A stretch of DNA of 64,000 nucleotides from JAGLOK01 sp963676355 (lineage in GTDB: Bacteria > Bacillota > Clostridia > Christensenellales > UMGS416). The stretch lies in contig OY781093.1 of assembly GCA_963676355.1 (NCBI GenBank), positions 124,001-188,000 of the forward strand. The letters run 5' to 3'. Positions 32,673 to 41,884 of this stretch are shown piece by piece (the first letter of the stretch is position 1; the number at the start of each line of letters is the position of its first letter). The notes below the pieces were generated by a model, which ran no database searches, had not been told where the DNA came from, and was given only the letters and a program-made list of their open reading frames with translations. A program made the translations under genes and the position numbers.

Positions 32673-34502
32673 ATGATTAAAAGAAAAGATTTACGTAATA
32701 TAGCAATAATAGCACACGTCGACCACGGCAAAACAACCCTTGTGGACTCGATGTTTAAACAAAGCGGAATGTTTCGCGAAAATCAGCAAGTTGAAGAACT
32801 GATGATGGACTCCAATGACTTGGAACGTGAGCGTGGCATTACCATACTTTCTAAAAACACCTCAATTAAAATAGGCGATGTTAGAATTAACATAGTGGAC
32901 ACTCCGGGGCATGCAGACTTTTCAGGAGAAGTGGAACGCATTCTCTCCATGGTTTCAGGGGCGCTGGTTTTAGTGGATGCCGCAGAAGGTCCAATGCCAC
33001 AGACAAGATTCGTGCTTCAAAAGGCAATGTCTCTTGCACTGCCGCTTATTATAGTTGTAAATAAAGCTGACAAGCCAGATGCCGACTGCGAAAGAGCGCT
33101 TGAAAACACACTTCTATTATTAATGGAACTGGGTGCCGAAGATGAGCAGCTGGACAGCCCTGTAATATACGCATCAGGTCGTGACGGCCGTGCTGGACTT
33201 ACTCCCGAAACTATGCAAGACACCCTAGAAGATCTGTTTGACGCTATAGTCTCACATATCCCATGCCCTGTAGGAAAACAAGACGATCCGTTTAGAATGC
33301 AAGTTTCAACCATCGACTATAATGAGTATGTTGGAAAAATCGCATTGGGCAGAATAGAACGTGGCTCTATAAAAATAGGCGACACAGTTAACATTTGTTC
33401 TCCATCAAAAGAGACAAACGCAAAACCAACTCGTGTAACTTCAATATTACAATATGAGGGACTCACAAGAGTACCCACTGAAAGCGCCTCTATTGGCGAC
33501 ATTATAGCCCTTTCGGGAATAGAAAATATTGAAATAGGCGATACTGTATGCCCACCTACGCATCTAGATCCTCTTCCTGTTCATTCAATTGCAGAGCCAA
33601 CAGTATCTATGACATTTATGGTAAACAACTCCCCTTTTGCCGGCCAAGAAGGATCATATGTAACATCCAGACAAATACTTGGCCGCCTAGAGCGCGAAAT
33701 ACAATCTGACGTAGCGCTTCGTATAAAGCAGACCGAAAAAGCCGATAGCTTTGAAGTGAGCGGGCGTGGAGAACTACATCTATCAATATTGGTAGAAACT
33801 ATGCGCCGAGAAGGATACGAATTTATGGTTTCAAAGCCAAACGTTATCCTTCATTACGATGAAGAGGGCAAAAAAGAGCCTATTGAGCGCTTGCATATAG
33901 ACACTCCCACAGAATACACAGGCACCGTGATGGACAAGCTCAACCGTCGCAAAGCTGAAATGATAGATATGACTACTGACGGCAATAGAACAAAGCTAGA
34001 GTTTTATATCCCATCCAGAGGACTATTCGGTCTCCGCGATGAGCTGCTGACAGATACACGTGGTGAAGGCATCATGAGCTCGGTTTTTGATCACTACGGC
34101 TTATGGAAGGGCGAGCTGCAAACACATAGAAGTGGTGTGCTTGTTGCAACAGAACAAGGAGCTGCCACCGGATATGCTTTAAACACAGCGCAAAGCCGTG
34201 GCGTGCTATTCATTTCCCCTGCTGAAAAAGTATACTGTGGTATGATTGTGGGACAAGGCGGAAGACCAGAAGACATCGATCTAAACGTATGCCGCGGAAA
34301 AAAACTTACAAACACTAGAGCTTCAGGAAAAGATGACGGGATAGTTCTCTCTGCTCCAAAGACTATGACTTTGGAAGAAAAATTATTATTCCTTCAGGAT
34401 GATGAGCTCTTAGAAGTCACTCCCAAAGCACTACGTCTCAGAAAACGTATATTAGACAAAGGAGAAAGAGCAAGGGCACTTTCAAAAAAGCAAAAAGCTT
34501 AA
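32673..34502 (+). CDS. typA: Translational GTPase TypA/BipA
   Basis: The product is 609 residues. The GTPase domain has HVDHGKTTLVDSM (G1), a switch I segment RERGITI, DTPGHADF (G3) and NKAD (G4), then EF-G-like domains and the TypA C-terminal region with KRILDKGERARA. TypA is a ribosome-associated GTPase that helps 50S assembly and stress adaptation, notably in the cold. Length and motifs match standard TypA. It is probably monocistronic. Confidence 0.96.
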   Translation: MIKRKDLRNIAIIAHVDHGKTTLVDSMFKQSGMFRENQQVEELMMDSNDLERERGITILSKNTSIKIGDVRINIVDTPGHADFSGEVERILSMVSGALVLVDAAEGPMPQTRFVLQKAMSLALPLIIVVNKADKPDADCERALENTLLLLMELGAEDEQLDSPVIYASGRDGRAGLTPETMQDTLEDLFDAIVSHIPCPVGKQDDPFRMQVSTIDYNEYVGKIALGRIERGSIKIGDTVNICSPSKETNAKPTRVTSILQYEGLTRVPTESASIGDIIALSGIENIEIGDTVCPPTHLDPLPVHSIAEPTVSMTFMVNNSPFAGQEGSYVTSRQILGRLEREIQSDVALRIKQTEKADSFEVSGRGELHLSILVETMRREGYEFMVSKPNVILHYDEEGKKEPIERLHIDTPTEYTGTVMDKLNRRKAEMIDMTTDGNRTKLEFYIPSRGLFGLRDELLTDTRGEGIMSSVFDHYGLWKGELQTHRSGVLVATEQGAATGYALNTAQSRGVLFISPAEKVYCGMIVGQGGRPEDIDLNVCRGKKLTNTRASGKDDGIVLSAPKTMTLEEKLLFLQDDELLEVTPKALRLRKRILDKGERARALSKKQKA

Positions 34503-34555
34503 CTGCTTAAAGCCACGCTATTTTGATGCAAATAAACTAAACTCAGGAGAAATAG

Positions 34556-35245
34556 ATGAAAACAAAAACAAACGGATTGTACTACTTTTTAGTAGCGATA
34601 ATTTGTTTTTTTGCATTGGGTTATGATCTACTACAAATGTTTATAGATAAACTGCTTTTTACTAATGCAGTTGCGGAAAATTTTTTTAATTCCCCTTGGT
34701 ATGTGCTTGTTGTACATTGGCTTTGTGTAGTTCTGGTTTGGATAACAGCCATTATTCTTATATCAAAGTGGATCAAAAAACGGTCAGGAAGCGATGTTCT
34801 CAAGCTAAAGCAGAATAAATCTTTGAAGTATTTTATTCCGGCTGCAATAATCTTAAGTATTGGTTTAACCTTTTTTGAGCAGCTGTTTGATCCCGCAGTA
34901 ATTCCGCAAATATACAGAGAATATTCGGCTTTTAAAGCAAGCTATGGCTCGTTAGGAATCATTGTTTCCATAGTTCAAAATATTTATTATATAGTAGAAT
35001 CGGCATTAGTAGTGCTTCTTGTTGTCTTGTTTCAATTAGCAGGCGAATCATGGACAAAGAAAGAAAAAATCCCTTGGGGTTCGATAGGTCTTTTGCTTAC
35101 ATGGGGTCTGGGTCATCTGACTCACGGAGGTCTTACAACTGTTTGGGTTTGTCTTTTTGCAGCAATAGTGGGCGTTTTTTACTTATTGTCAAAAAGACAT
35201 GTCATTCCAAGTTATATTATGGTTTTGTTAATATTTATAATTTAG
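34556..35245 (+). CDS. Polytopic membrane protein, function unknown
   Basis: The product is 229 residues with about seven hydrophobic segments. The end GLLLTWGLGHLTHGGLTTVW followed by a LFAAIVGVFYLLSK helix recalls the last motif of CPBP/Abi-type membrane proteases, and VESALVVLLVVLFQLAGE could be a degenerate counterpart of their EExxxR motif. The match is too weak for a firm family call. CAGGAGAAATAG provides a ribosome site. The gene lies between typA and a U32 protease gene, both in the same direction. Confidence 0.5.
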   Translation: MKTKTNGLYYFLVAIICFFALGYDLLQMFIDKLLFTNAVAENFFNSPWYVLVVHWLCVVLVWITAIILISKWIKKRSGSDVLKLKQNKSLKYFIPAAIILSIGLTFFEQLFDPAVIPQIYREYSAFKASYGSLGIIVSIVQNIYYIVESALVVLLVVLFQLAGESWTKKEKIPWGSIGLLLTWGLGHLTHGGLTTVWVCLFAAIVGVFYLLSKRHVIPSYIMVLLIFII

Positions 35246-35331
35246 AAAGCGATTTTGCTTTTTCCATAAAAAAGTTTAAAATATATCAATAAGAGCGGTT
35301 GAGAAGCTGATTAAAAACAAAAGGGTATAAA

Positions 35332-36552
35332 ATGAGTAAATGCGAACTTCTGGCACCCGCCGGAAATTATGACAAATTTGAAATAGCTCTTGCTTATGGA
35401 GCAGATGCCATCTATATGGGCGGTAAAAAATTCGGCCTTCGCACGATGGCTGGCAATTTAGAGCGCGATGAGCTAAAGTTAGCTGTCGACAAAGCTCACA
35501 GTTTTGGCAAAAAAGTTTTTGTCACGGTAAATATTTTTGGTCGCGATGCAGATTTTGATGAACTTGGCGACTATCTGAGCTATCTTAACGAGATAAAACC
35601 CGATGCATTAATCATCGCGGACCCAGGGATTGTCTCTTTTACTCTTAAAAATGCACCTAAGCTCACTGTGCACCTTAGCACGCAAGCAAACACGATGAAT
35701 TCATATACAGCCAATATGTGGCATGACATGGGTGTAAAAAGAGTGGTGCTTGCACGAGAATTGTCTCTTGACGAGATTACACATATCAGAAAAAACACTC
35801 CAGACTCACTTGAGCTTGAGTGCTTTGTACACGGTTCTATGTGCATGGCTTATTCCGGAAGGTGTGCAATTAGCAGCTATCTTACTTCCCGCGAAGCAAA
35901 CCGAGGTCACTGCACACAGCCGTGCAGATGGGAATTTACCATTCAAGAAGGCAAGCGCGATGGTGAGTTTTTCACCGTGGAAGAAGACAAAGACGGCATG
36001 TATTTTTTCAACTCAAAAGACCTTAATATGATGCCTCACCTAGACAAATTGCTTGATACCGGTGTTAACAGCCTAAAAATTGAAGGCCGCATGAAAAGCG
36101 AGCTTTATATTGCCACAATCACTTCGGCATACAGAAGAGAGATTGACAGCTACTATGAAAAGGGTGAAAACTATACTCCATCCGAACGCTCAATAAACGA
36201 GCTTTATAAAGCCACATATCGTCCATATACCACAGGTTTTTTCTTTGGCAACCCCGAAGAAGAGGGGCAAAATGTAGATAAGTCAAAATATGTCCGACAA
36301 TGGGATTATGTCGGTAAAGTTTTAAGCATTAGGGATAATACCATATTGCTTAAAGAATACAATCCTTTTAAAATAAACGAAGAATATGAAATACTTAATC
36401 CTGATGGTTCATTTGAAAAGTGCACGATACTGTCAATAACAGATGAAAAAGGAGAATCGCTCACCGAAGTTAAGCAACCAAAAAAACAAGTTAATGTCAC
36501 TCTTTCCTGCAAAGCATTCCAATACTCCTTGATTAGAAAGAAGCTCTACTAG
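35332..36552 (+). CDS. Peptidase U32 family protein (TrhP/YegQ-like)
   Basis: The product is 406 residues. It begins ELLAPAGNYDKFEIALAYGADAIYMGG, the U32 start, and carries the family signature ECFVHGSMCMAYSGRCAISSYLTSR with the cluster cysteines continuing in GHCTQPCRWEF. U32 proteins of this size in Gram-positive bacteria (YrrN/YrrO, TrhP1/P2) take part in prephenate-dependent 5-hydroxyuridine formation at tRNA position 34 and may not act as proteases. Only one such gene is seen here. A C-terminal barrel domain (about 310-400) is present. Confidence 0.9.
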   Translation: MSKCELLAPAGNYDKFEIALAYGADAIYMGGKKFGLRTMAGNLERDELKLAVDKAHSFGKKVFVTVNIFGRDADFDELGDYLSYLNEIKPDALIIADPGIVSFTLKNAPKLTVHLSTQANTMNSYTANMWHDMGVKRVVLARELSLDEITHIRKNTPDSLELECFVHGSMCMAYSGRCAISSYLTSREANRGHCTQPCRWEFTIQEGKRDGEFFTVEEDKDGMYFFNSKDLNMMPHLDKLLDTGVNSLKIEGRMKSELYIATITSAYRREIDSYYEKGENYTPSERSINELYKATYRPYTTGFFFGNPEEEGQNVDKSKYVRQWDYVGKVLSIRDNTILLKEYNPFKINEEYEILNPDGSFEKCTILSITDEKGESLTEVKQPKKQVNVTLSCKAFQYSLIRKKLY

Positions 36553-36674
36553 AAGGTTTCTGTTTGATAAATTTGATTTTAGTTTATAAAAATACAATAT
36601 ACTAGTTAAATTTATGCTAATATATAGTTTATAACTTTTATTATAAAGATAGAACAGTTATTGGAAGGTGTAAA

Positions 36675-37499
36675 TTGGATTCTCAAACTATTGTAATGTT
36701 AGAAAAAGTAAAAGTTCTTACCTATAGGATAAGAAAGATACTTGAAGGCAGCAAAATATGCGTTGTTGACACCGACAGCGAAAACACTCTGTTCAATTCA
36801 TTAAATACAGCCGAAAACTCATTATCGCTTGTTTTAATGGATTTGGATTTAAATGAGCGTTATGCAATGGATTTATTGATTGAAACACGCAAGAGAGTTA
36901 AAACTTCTCCAATAGTAATTATATGCAAAGAACACACAAAGAAAATCTTTGTTGAAGCCATGCTTCAAGGTGCAACTGACTTTATTATAAAGCCCTTCAC
37001 AAATCAGCTTTTTATAGAAAAAATCACAAAATATCTAGCTCCGCCGGAATTCTGCGGTACTGAGCTTGTTTCTATGGATTTAAAACAATACATAAAGGGC
37101 GAGCTTAGAAAAGCTGAAAAAGGCAACTTCCCGATATCGCTTATGTTTTTATATTTTGAAAATAATAATACCGACCAAACGAAAACCCATCAGATTAACA
37201 ACTTTATTTTTAGCAATATGCAAAAGCTTTTTTGGGACACCGATGTATTTATCCGCTTCGCTATGGAACACGGAGTGGGAATATTCCCTTTCTGCGATGA
37301 AAAGAACACAACAATTATCAAGACCAAAGTAGAAAGCAAGTTTCGAGAATTAAAGTCTGACAACGAAATACTTAAAGATTGTAATATGCTTTGCGCCTTT
37401 TTGTCATATCCATATGATACTCAAGAAACCGACAAAGTGTTTCAAATGTTTATCGATAGAATAAATGATCAATTTCAAAACATTCAGATAAATTCCTGA
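36675..37499 (+). CDS. Receiver domain protein with degenerate GGDEF-like C-terminal domain
   Basis: The product is 274 residues from a TTG start six bases after GGAAGG. After a 20-residue helix, residues 28 to about 135 form a receiver domain: ICVVDTDSE, the phosphoacceptor region LVLMDLDLNERYAM and IIKPFTNQ with the conserved Lys. The rest resembles a GGDEF fold (ISLMFLYFENN, DTDVFIRFAMEHGVGIFPF) but lacks the GGDEF loop, so cyclase activity is not expected. It may bind a nucleotide or act as a regulator. No kinase is adjacent. The window also holds a tandem HD-GYP protein, so c-di-nucleotide signalling exists in this organism. Confidence 0.6.
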   Translation: MDSQTIVMLEKVKVLTYRIRKILEGSKICVVDTDSENTLFNSLNTAENSLSLVLMDLDLNERYAMDLLIETRKRVKTSPIVIICKEHTKKIFVEAMLQGATDFIIKPFTNQLFIEKITKYLAPPEFCGTELVSMDLKQYIKGELRKAEKGNFPISLMFLYFENNNTDQTKTHQINNFIFSNMQKLFWDTDVFIRFAMEHGVGIFPFCDEKNTTIIKTKVESKFRELKSDNEILKDCNMLCAFLSYPYDTQETDKVFQMFIDRINDQFQNIQINS

Positions 37500-37534
37500 A
37501 TTTGTTGTGTTTTTGATGCATTCGTACCTCCGTC

Positions 37535-37562
37535 TTGTAAATCCTGCATAAACTGATATAAT
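37535..37562 (+). promoter_or_regulatory. Probable promoter of the CDP-alcohol phosphotransferase gene
   Basis: TTGTAA (37535-37540) is 16 bases from TATAAT (37557-37562), which has an upstream TG making an extended -10. Confidence 0.6.
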
Positions 37563-37616
37563 TGTTATAAAATCATATATTTTGAAATGCAAATCATTTC
37601 ACGGAAAGGAGGATAT

Positions 37617-38189
37617 ATGTTCAAAAAAGAATATATAACCGTTCCAAACTTCTTGTCTCTATCTCGTGTTTTGTTTATCCCGCTATTATTATTTTTTGTG
37701 CACAATGAGATGAGGCTGGCATTTTTGGTAAGCTATCTTTTAATCGTGTCGACTGACTTATTTGACGGACAGATTGCCCGCAGATTCAATCAATGCTCAG
37801 AAATTGGCAAAATTCTTGATTCATACTGCGACTTGATTTTGTATCTATCCACAGCCTACTTTATCTACAAGCTGTATCCAAGCCAGATTATTCCCAATCT
37901 TCCGCTTTTGTATGTACTTATCGGAATGATAGTGTTGTCTATCATTGTATCATTGATACGCAATAAAAAAGTGATTATGATGCATACCTGGCTGCTTAAA
38001 ATCCCTGCTGGACTTTTATTCTTTTATGTGTTATTTTCATACTTTTATGATTCACCATACGCATTAACCTTTGTTATTTCTGTGTATATGCTTGGCTTTA
38101 TCGAGTCAATAATCATCTTTATAAAATATGGTGATGTGGACCCCGATTCAAAATCCATGTTTCATGTAATTAAAAACAATAATGAATAA
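37617..38189 (+). CDS. CDP-alcohol phosphatidyltransferase family membrane enzyme
   Basis: The product is 190 residues from the ATG at 37617, just after AAAGGAGG. The catalytic motif DGx2ARx8Gx3Dx3D is complete: DG-QI-AR (50-55), then G and two further Asp in GKILDSYCD. The protein has about six helices and a typical NFLSLSRVLFIPLL opening like PgsA. It transfers a phosphatidyl group from CDP-diacylglycerol to an alcohol; glycerol-3-phosphate (PgsA) or a second head group is possible and cannot be chosen from sequence. A terminator follows. Confidence 0.88.
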   Translation: MFKKEYITVPNFLSLSRVLFIPLLLFFVHNEMRLAFLVSYLLIVSTDLFDGQIARRFNQCSEIGKILDSYCDLILYLSTAYFIYKLYPSQIIPNLPLLYVLIGMIVLSIIVSLIRNKKVIMMHTWLLKIPAGLLFFYVLFSYFYDSPYALTFVISVYMLGFIESIIIFIKYGDVDPDSKSMFHVIKNNNE

Positions 38190-38206
38190 ATTTGGTGTTA
38201 TCACAC

Positions 38207-38233
38207 AGGCTCTGAGAAATCAGGGCCTTTTTT
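38207..38233 (+). terminator. Rho-independent terminator
   Basis: AGGCTCTGA (38207-38215) pairs with TCAGGGCCT (38220-38228) around GAAA, followed by six T. Confidence 0.85.
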
Positions 38234-38349
38234 ATGCTAAATTTTCTGTGAATTTTAATAGCGTTAACAAAAACTTCACAGTATATTAATTTAATTATTA
38301 AACTAAATGGTTATTATAAATTTAAATAATTATTGAGGGCGGTAAACGG

Positions 38350-38919
38350 TTGAAGCTACGAACACACATAATGATAGCCAAGAAAGTACATGAACATCTT
38401 GAAAAAAAACACGGAATAAACATTAACAAAAGAAGTTTTATATTAGGAAACATCTTTCCTGATTTTATAAGAAGAATGGGCTCTTTACACCACACGATGG
38501 AAGACTCACTTGACTATGTGCTTAAAAGAATAAACAATCATAAAAGAGGAACATTGTTCCCATCTTTTCACTTAGGAAAAACAAATCATTACCTTTCTGA
38601 TTTTTTCTGTAGCGTTCATCATAAAAGCCATTTGAAATTAAAGTTTAAAGATCACTTAAAATATGAGGATAAGCTTCATGATACATTTATGCAAATGCAT
38701 GAGGAGTCAAGGCTTAGTAACATGCGCTTAAGCTTAATGCACATGCCTTTAGGTGATTTTAAAGATATTATCGGCGATTTGGAAACTGAATACTTAAAAC
38801 ATCCCAAAAGCATAGAAACTGACATAGTATTTGCAATTTGGGCTCCGCTTACAGCCTGCAAATATCTTCTAAGCGGCAGCGTTACGGAATTTGGTGACAC
38901 CGCAGCTCAGGTAGCATAA
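38350..38919 (+). CDS. Zinc-dependent phospholipase C-like family protein
   Basis: The product is 189 residues from a TTG start (38350) behind GAGGGCGG. The family motifs for metal binding are present: RTHIMIA, ILGNIFPDFIRR, TMEDSL and HYLSDFFCSVHH. These match small intracellular proteins annotated as zinc-dependent phospholipase C family, distant from secreted clostridial alpha-toxin and lacking its signal peptide and C2-like domain. Activity is unproven. The gene follows a phospholipid-synthesis gene in the same direction after a terminator. Confidence 0.7.
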   Translation: MKLRTHIMIAKKVHEHLEKKHGININKRSFILGNIFPDFIRRMGSLHHTMEDSLDYVLKRINNHKRGTLFPSFHLGKTNHYLSDFFCSVHHKSHLKLKFKDHLKYEDKLHDTFMQMHEESRLSNMRLSLMHMPLGDFKDIIGDLETEYLKHPKSIETDIVFAIWAPLTACKYLLSGSVTEFGDTAAQVA

Positions 38920-38920
38920 A

Positions 38921-39340
38921 TTATTTATTTTTAATTGATTTCATCTTGTCAAATAAAATTGGCTGTATAAGAGGATGCGTAAGCTTTTCGGGCATCTCGT
39001 CTTTAAATATTACTTCTTCTATCTCAAACTCATCATCAAGCTCTTGAAGTTCAAATATTTCTGCATAATATAATCTCGAATAATTCACTGTGCCATCTTC
39101 AAACGACACAGAAAAATCGTTAACTGCTTCGATGCTGTAATTTACAGCTCCAGTTTCTTCTTTAAGTTCGCGTCTTGCTGCAACATCCACGTCTTCTCCC
39201 GGCTCCACATGCCCACCCGGCACTTCCCATGTGTCTCGATTTTTTTGCCTGCAAAACACCCACTTGTCTTTATATCTTGATATTATTACTACAAATAAAA
39301 AGTTTCTGCTGTCATCCATCTCGTGAAAAATCGTTTTCAT
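38921..39340 (-). CDS. Nudix hydrolase
   Basis: The product is 139 residues from the ATG at 39340, which has AAGGA ten bases upstream; a TTG at 39358 lacks a ribosome site. The Nudix box is GHVEPGEDVDVAARRELKEETGA, matching Gx5Ex7REUxEExGU. Such enzymes hydrolyse nucleoside diphosphates linked to other groups; VCRQKNRDTWEVPGGH is typical of the MutT-like branch. It is followed upstream by two acetyltransferases and forms a small minus-strand cluster with them. Confidence 0.9.
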   Translation of the reverse strand: MKTIFHEMDDSRNFLFVVIISRYKDKWVFCRQKNRDTWEVPGGHVEPGEDVDVAARRELKEETGAVNYSIEAVNDFSVSFEDGTVNYSRLYYAEIFELQELDDEFEIEEVIFKDEMPEKLTHPLIQPILFDKMKSIKNK

Positions 39341-39358
39341 TATCTTGTTGTCCTTCAA

Positions 39359-39892
39359 TTATTTTATACTTTTGGGGTAAATATGATAGTCGAGTAAATA
39401 AAGCTCCACTCCTGCCATATTTTTTTCTTTATATTCCTTTTTAACTATTCCACCCAACGATTCGGGTATCTTTCGGCTTGCTATATTTCGCTTATCTACA
39501 GGATAAATTATATAGTCAAACTCAATATTACTGCACGCCCAATTATAAATCGCGGTAATTGCTTCCCTGCCATAACCGTTTCCATGGGAATCTTTTTTTG
39601 TCCAAACACCAAACTCAGGAGTTTTTAAATCAACTTCGTGAAGCCCCGCGCAACCCAAAAACTCTCCAGTTGTTTTATTAATAATAACAAGCTGAACATT
39701 ACTGCCTTTTTTCATTTTTCCCCTAGCCCCATTTATCCAAGCTATCGTTTCGGAAATATCATCAGCAGGTTTCGGATACATGTATGTTGTAACTGAATTA
39801 TCCATATATTTAAAACAATCTTCAGCATGAGATAATTCTATTGGCTCAAGCCGCAATCTTTCAGTTTTGATTTCAATCTCAAACAAGTTCAT
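39359..39892 (-). CDS. GNAT family N-acetyltransferase 1
   Basis: The product is 177 residues. It begins EIKTERLRLEPIELSHAED, the RimJ/RimL-like entry, and has the acetyl-CoA motif A region SHGNGYGREAITAIYNWA. Its start lies 14 bases inside the end of the next acetyltransferase gene, with AGGACG as ribosome site, so the two are translationally coupled. Substrate is unknown. Confidence 0.85.
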   Translation of the reverse strand: MNLFEIEIKTERLRLEPIELSHAEDCFKYMDNSVTTYMYPKPADDISETIAWINGARGKMKKGSNVQLVIINKTTGEFLGCAGLHEVDLKTPEFGVWTKKDSHGNGYGREAITAIYNWACSNIEFDYIIYPVDKRNIASRKIPESLGGIVKKEYKEKNMAGVELYLLDYHIYPKSIK

Positions 39893-40448
39893 GGTACGTC
39901 CTTAATAAATATTCAACACCTAGCATAGCATACAGATATGTATCTTTCCATAATGGCTTTCCTTCAGAATTAGTTTCAAAATATATATTTTTCACAAGAT
40001 GCCCTTCGCGTCTAAACTTCAATCTTTCAAGCAACTTCCATGAAGCAACATTCTTTGGATTGCATCTTGAAATTATCCGATGAGCCCCTAATGTGTTAAA
40101 TGCGTATTCCAAAATTCCTCTGCATGCCTCTTGAGCATAGCCCCTTCCCCAAAAATTCGAATTAAAAACATATCCCAGCTCCCAAGTCATAATTTCTTTG
40201 GGCTGGCTTTTTGCAAAGTAAAGATTACCTATCAATTTTCTTGAATCCTTAAGGCACACTGCAAACATTGTTTCATTGTCCGCGCGGCTTATAGCTTCGC
40301 TCACGCATTGCTCTTTTGAATATACCGGATAGGGCTCAAATCTTACAACTTCCTCTTTTGAAAGATAGTCGTATAAATCATTAGCATCCGTGTGTTTAAA
40401 CCTTCGTATATATAATCTTTGTGTTTTAATTGATATATCATTTTTCAT
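39879..40448 (-). CDS. GNAT family N-acetyltransferase 2 (RimJ/RimL type)
   Basis: The product is 189 residues. KTQRLYIRRFKHTDANDLYD and NFWGRGYAQEACRGILEYAF, then HRIISRCNPKNVASWKLLERL, give a full RimJ/RimL-type acetyltransferase with the NxxSxxLLEK-like motif. Family members acetylate ribosomal protein N termini or small amines. It overlaps GNAT 1 by 14 bases. AAGGAAAAG is the ribosome site. Confidence 0.88.
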   Translation of the reverse strand: MKNDISIKTQRLYIRRFKHTDANDLYDYLSKEEVVRFEPYPVYSKEQCVSEAISRADNETMFAVCLKDSRKLIGNLYFAKSQPKEIMTWELGYVFNSNFWGRGYAQEACRGILEYAFNTLGAHRIISRCNPKNVASWKLLERLKFRREGHLVKNIYFETNSEGKPLWKDTYLYAMLGVEYLLRTYHELV

Positions 40449-40566
40449 ATCTTTTCCTTATCAATAAATAGAGAAATGCTTAGAGACTTTATTTAGTTGA
40501 CCGATATGCTATCCTAAAAAATACTATCTCATTTTTAAGCAAAAAAATGTTAAATTGCTTGCTTTG

Positions 40567-41634
40567 TTATTTTTTAATTGACTCAATAATAAGTTTTTTT
40601 ATTGTAGAAAAAAGGACTTTCTTAGCCTCAGAATCAAGTCCTGACGTCAGTGCCGATAGTGATTTTATATCCATAAGTTTAATCTTTTCAAAATCATATA
40701 CTGTGCTAACATTTGCAGACTGGAGAATCTGGAACAAAGCGTTAACCAGCTTTTTACGATCTTCGTCACTCATGGAAGAAAGACTTTTTTTAAGCCTTTT
40801 GTTCATTAATTGTGCGCTTTTGGATATCTTCTCCTCAGTTATAAATCCGTCCTCATCCATTTCCCATGAAAAAGAATCGTGCTGCATAATCCCAGTGTTG
40901 TTGCTTTTTACAATTTTGTAATCTTCTTGACTTTCCATCATCATTCCAACAAATGCGGCCTTTGGCACTGTTTTATGAATTTTATCTTTAATGTTCCTGT
41001 ATTCAGATGTTTCTGTTAGTGTTTTAAACCCTGGGCCGTCGTGACTATAAATTGATGTAATCTTCTTAGCTACATTTTCATCACACATAGCTCCTGCAAA
41101 AACGGCAAGATTTCCACCCTTTGAATGCCCGCCCAAAATATATTCTCTTTTAAGCTGCTTTGACACCTTATTAATATATTCTTTTGCGCTTGTCTGAGCA
41201 GGAACCTCCTCTAAGAATGCCATATTGAAGTCTTCTTTCCAGCCTATTATCGTGGCATCAGTGCCGCGGAATGCAATATATGCGGTTTTTCGGTCTAAAA
41301 TAAACGTTATAGCTGAAAATTGTTTTTCTCTATCCGCATCCAAATCATTAACATAGTAATTTAACTTGATATTTCTAAAGCGAGGGCTTGCCGCAAGTGC
41401 TGCAAGAAGATGTCTATTATTCTCAGGAAAATGCACCATGTCGAGTATCTTATCAAAATACTCAGCGCAATATATATCCTTTAACGCCACAGCTTTAGAA
41501 AAGGCTTTAAATCCCGGTACGATATCATCGAAGTAGAGGTAAGACAATTGAGATAAAATCAAGCTATCAAGCTCACAAAACGCTTTTTCTTTGAATGTTC
41601 TAAGTTCTTTTTCAGAATATGTGATTATGTTCAT
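40567..41634 (-). CDS. Mbeg1/DUF2974 family lipase-like protein
   Basis: The product is 355 residues. The lipase-like core has AYIAFRGTDATIIGWKEDFNMAF, the nucleophile elbow GGHSKGGNLA and a downstream SHDGPGF, the usual Asp position of DUF2974 (Mbeg1-like) proteins. No signal peptide is present. The last 90 residues are helical and Lys/Ser-rich. Phospholipase activity is reported for plant relatives; bacterial function is unknown. It is monocistronic on the minus strand, divergent from the helicase gene. Confidence 0.85.
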   Translation of the reverse strand: MNIITYSEKELRTFKEKAFCELDSLILSQLSYLYFDDIVPGFKAFSKAVALKDIYCAEYFDKILDMVHFPENNRHLLAALAASPRFRNIKLNYYVNDLDADREKQFSAITFILDRKTAYIAFRGTDATIIGWKEDFNMAFLEEVPAQTSAKEYINKVSKQLKREYILGGHSKGGNLAVFAGAMCDENVAKKITSIYSHDGPGFKTLTETSEYRNIKDKIHKTVPKAAFVGMMMESQEDYKIVKSNNTGIMQHDSFSWEMDEDGFITEEKISKSAQLMNKRLKKSLSSMSDEDRKKLVNALFQILQSANVSTVYDFEKIKLMDIKSLSALTSGLDSEAKKVLFSTIKKLIIESIKK

Positions 41635-41699
41635 ATTTAACCTTTACTAATGTTTCATGTTTTTACATATGTATAATACCACACTATTTAACAAAAAAT

Positions 41700-41754
41700 T
41701 TGACTTTTGCTCATTTTACTATATACTTGGTGAGGCTGCTTTAAAATAAAGCAG
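41700..41754 (+). promoter_or_regulatory. Promoter and structured leader of the DEAD-box helicase gene
   Basis: TTGACT (41700-41705) is 16 bases from TATACT (41722-41727). The leader of about 150 bases begins with a hairpin CTGCTTTA/TAAAGCAG (41736-41743 with 41747-41754), followed by a smaller TTGAT/ATCAA dyad. Long leaders are common on cold-inducible helicase genes. Confidence 0.55.
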
Positions 41755-41884
41755 TTGATAGAATCAACAATTGTCCTTTTATATAATGGTTTAATTAATT
41801 ACTTGTCCTTGGTAATGTCGTATATTATTCAATTTTAAAGAATGGCTGAAATTGATTTTATACTATATTATTTTAGGAGTATCA

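Noticed and set aside
38350..38919. Alpha-toxin-like secreted phospholipase C
   Set aside because: The protein has no signal peptide and lacks the C-terminal membrane-binding domain; only the small intracellular family call is supported.
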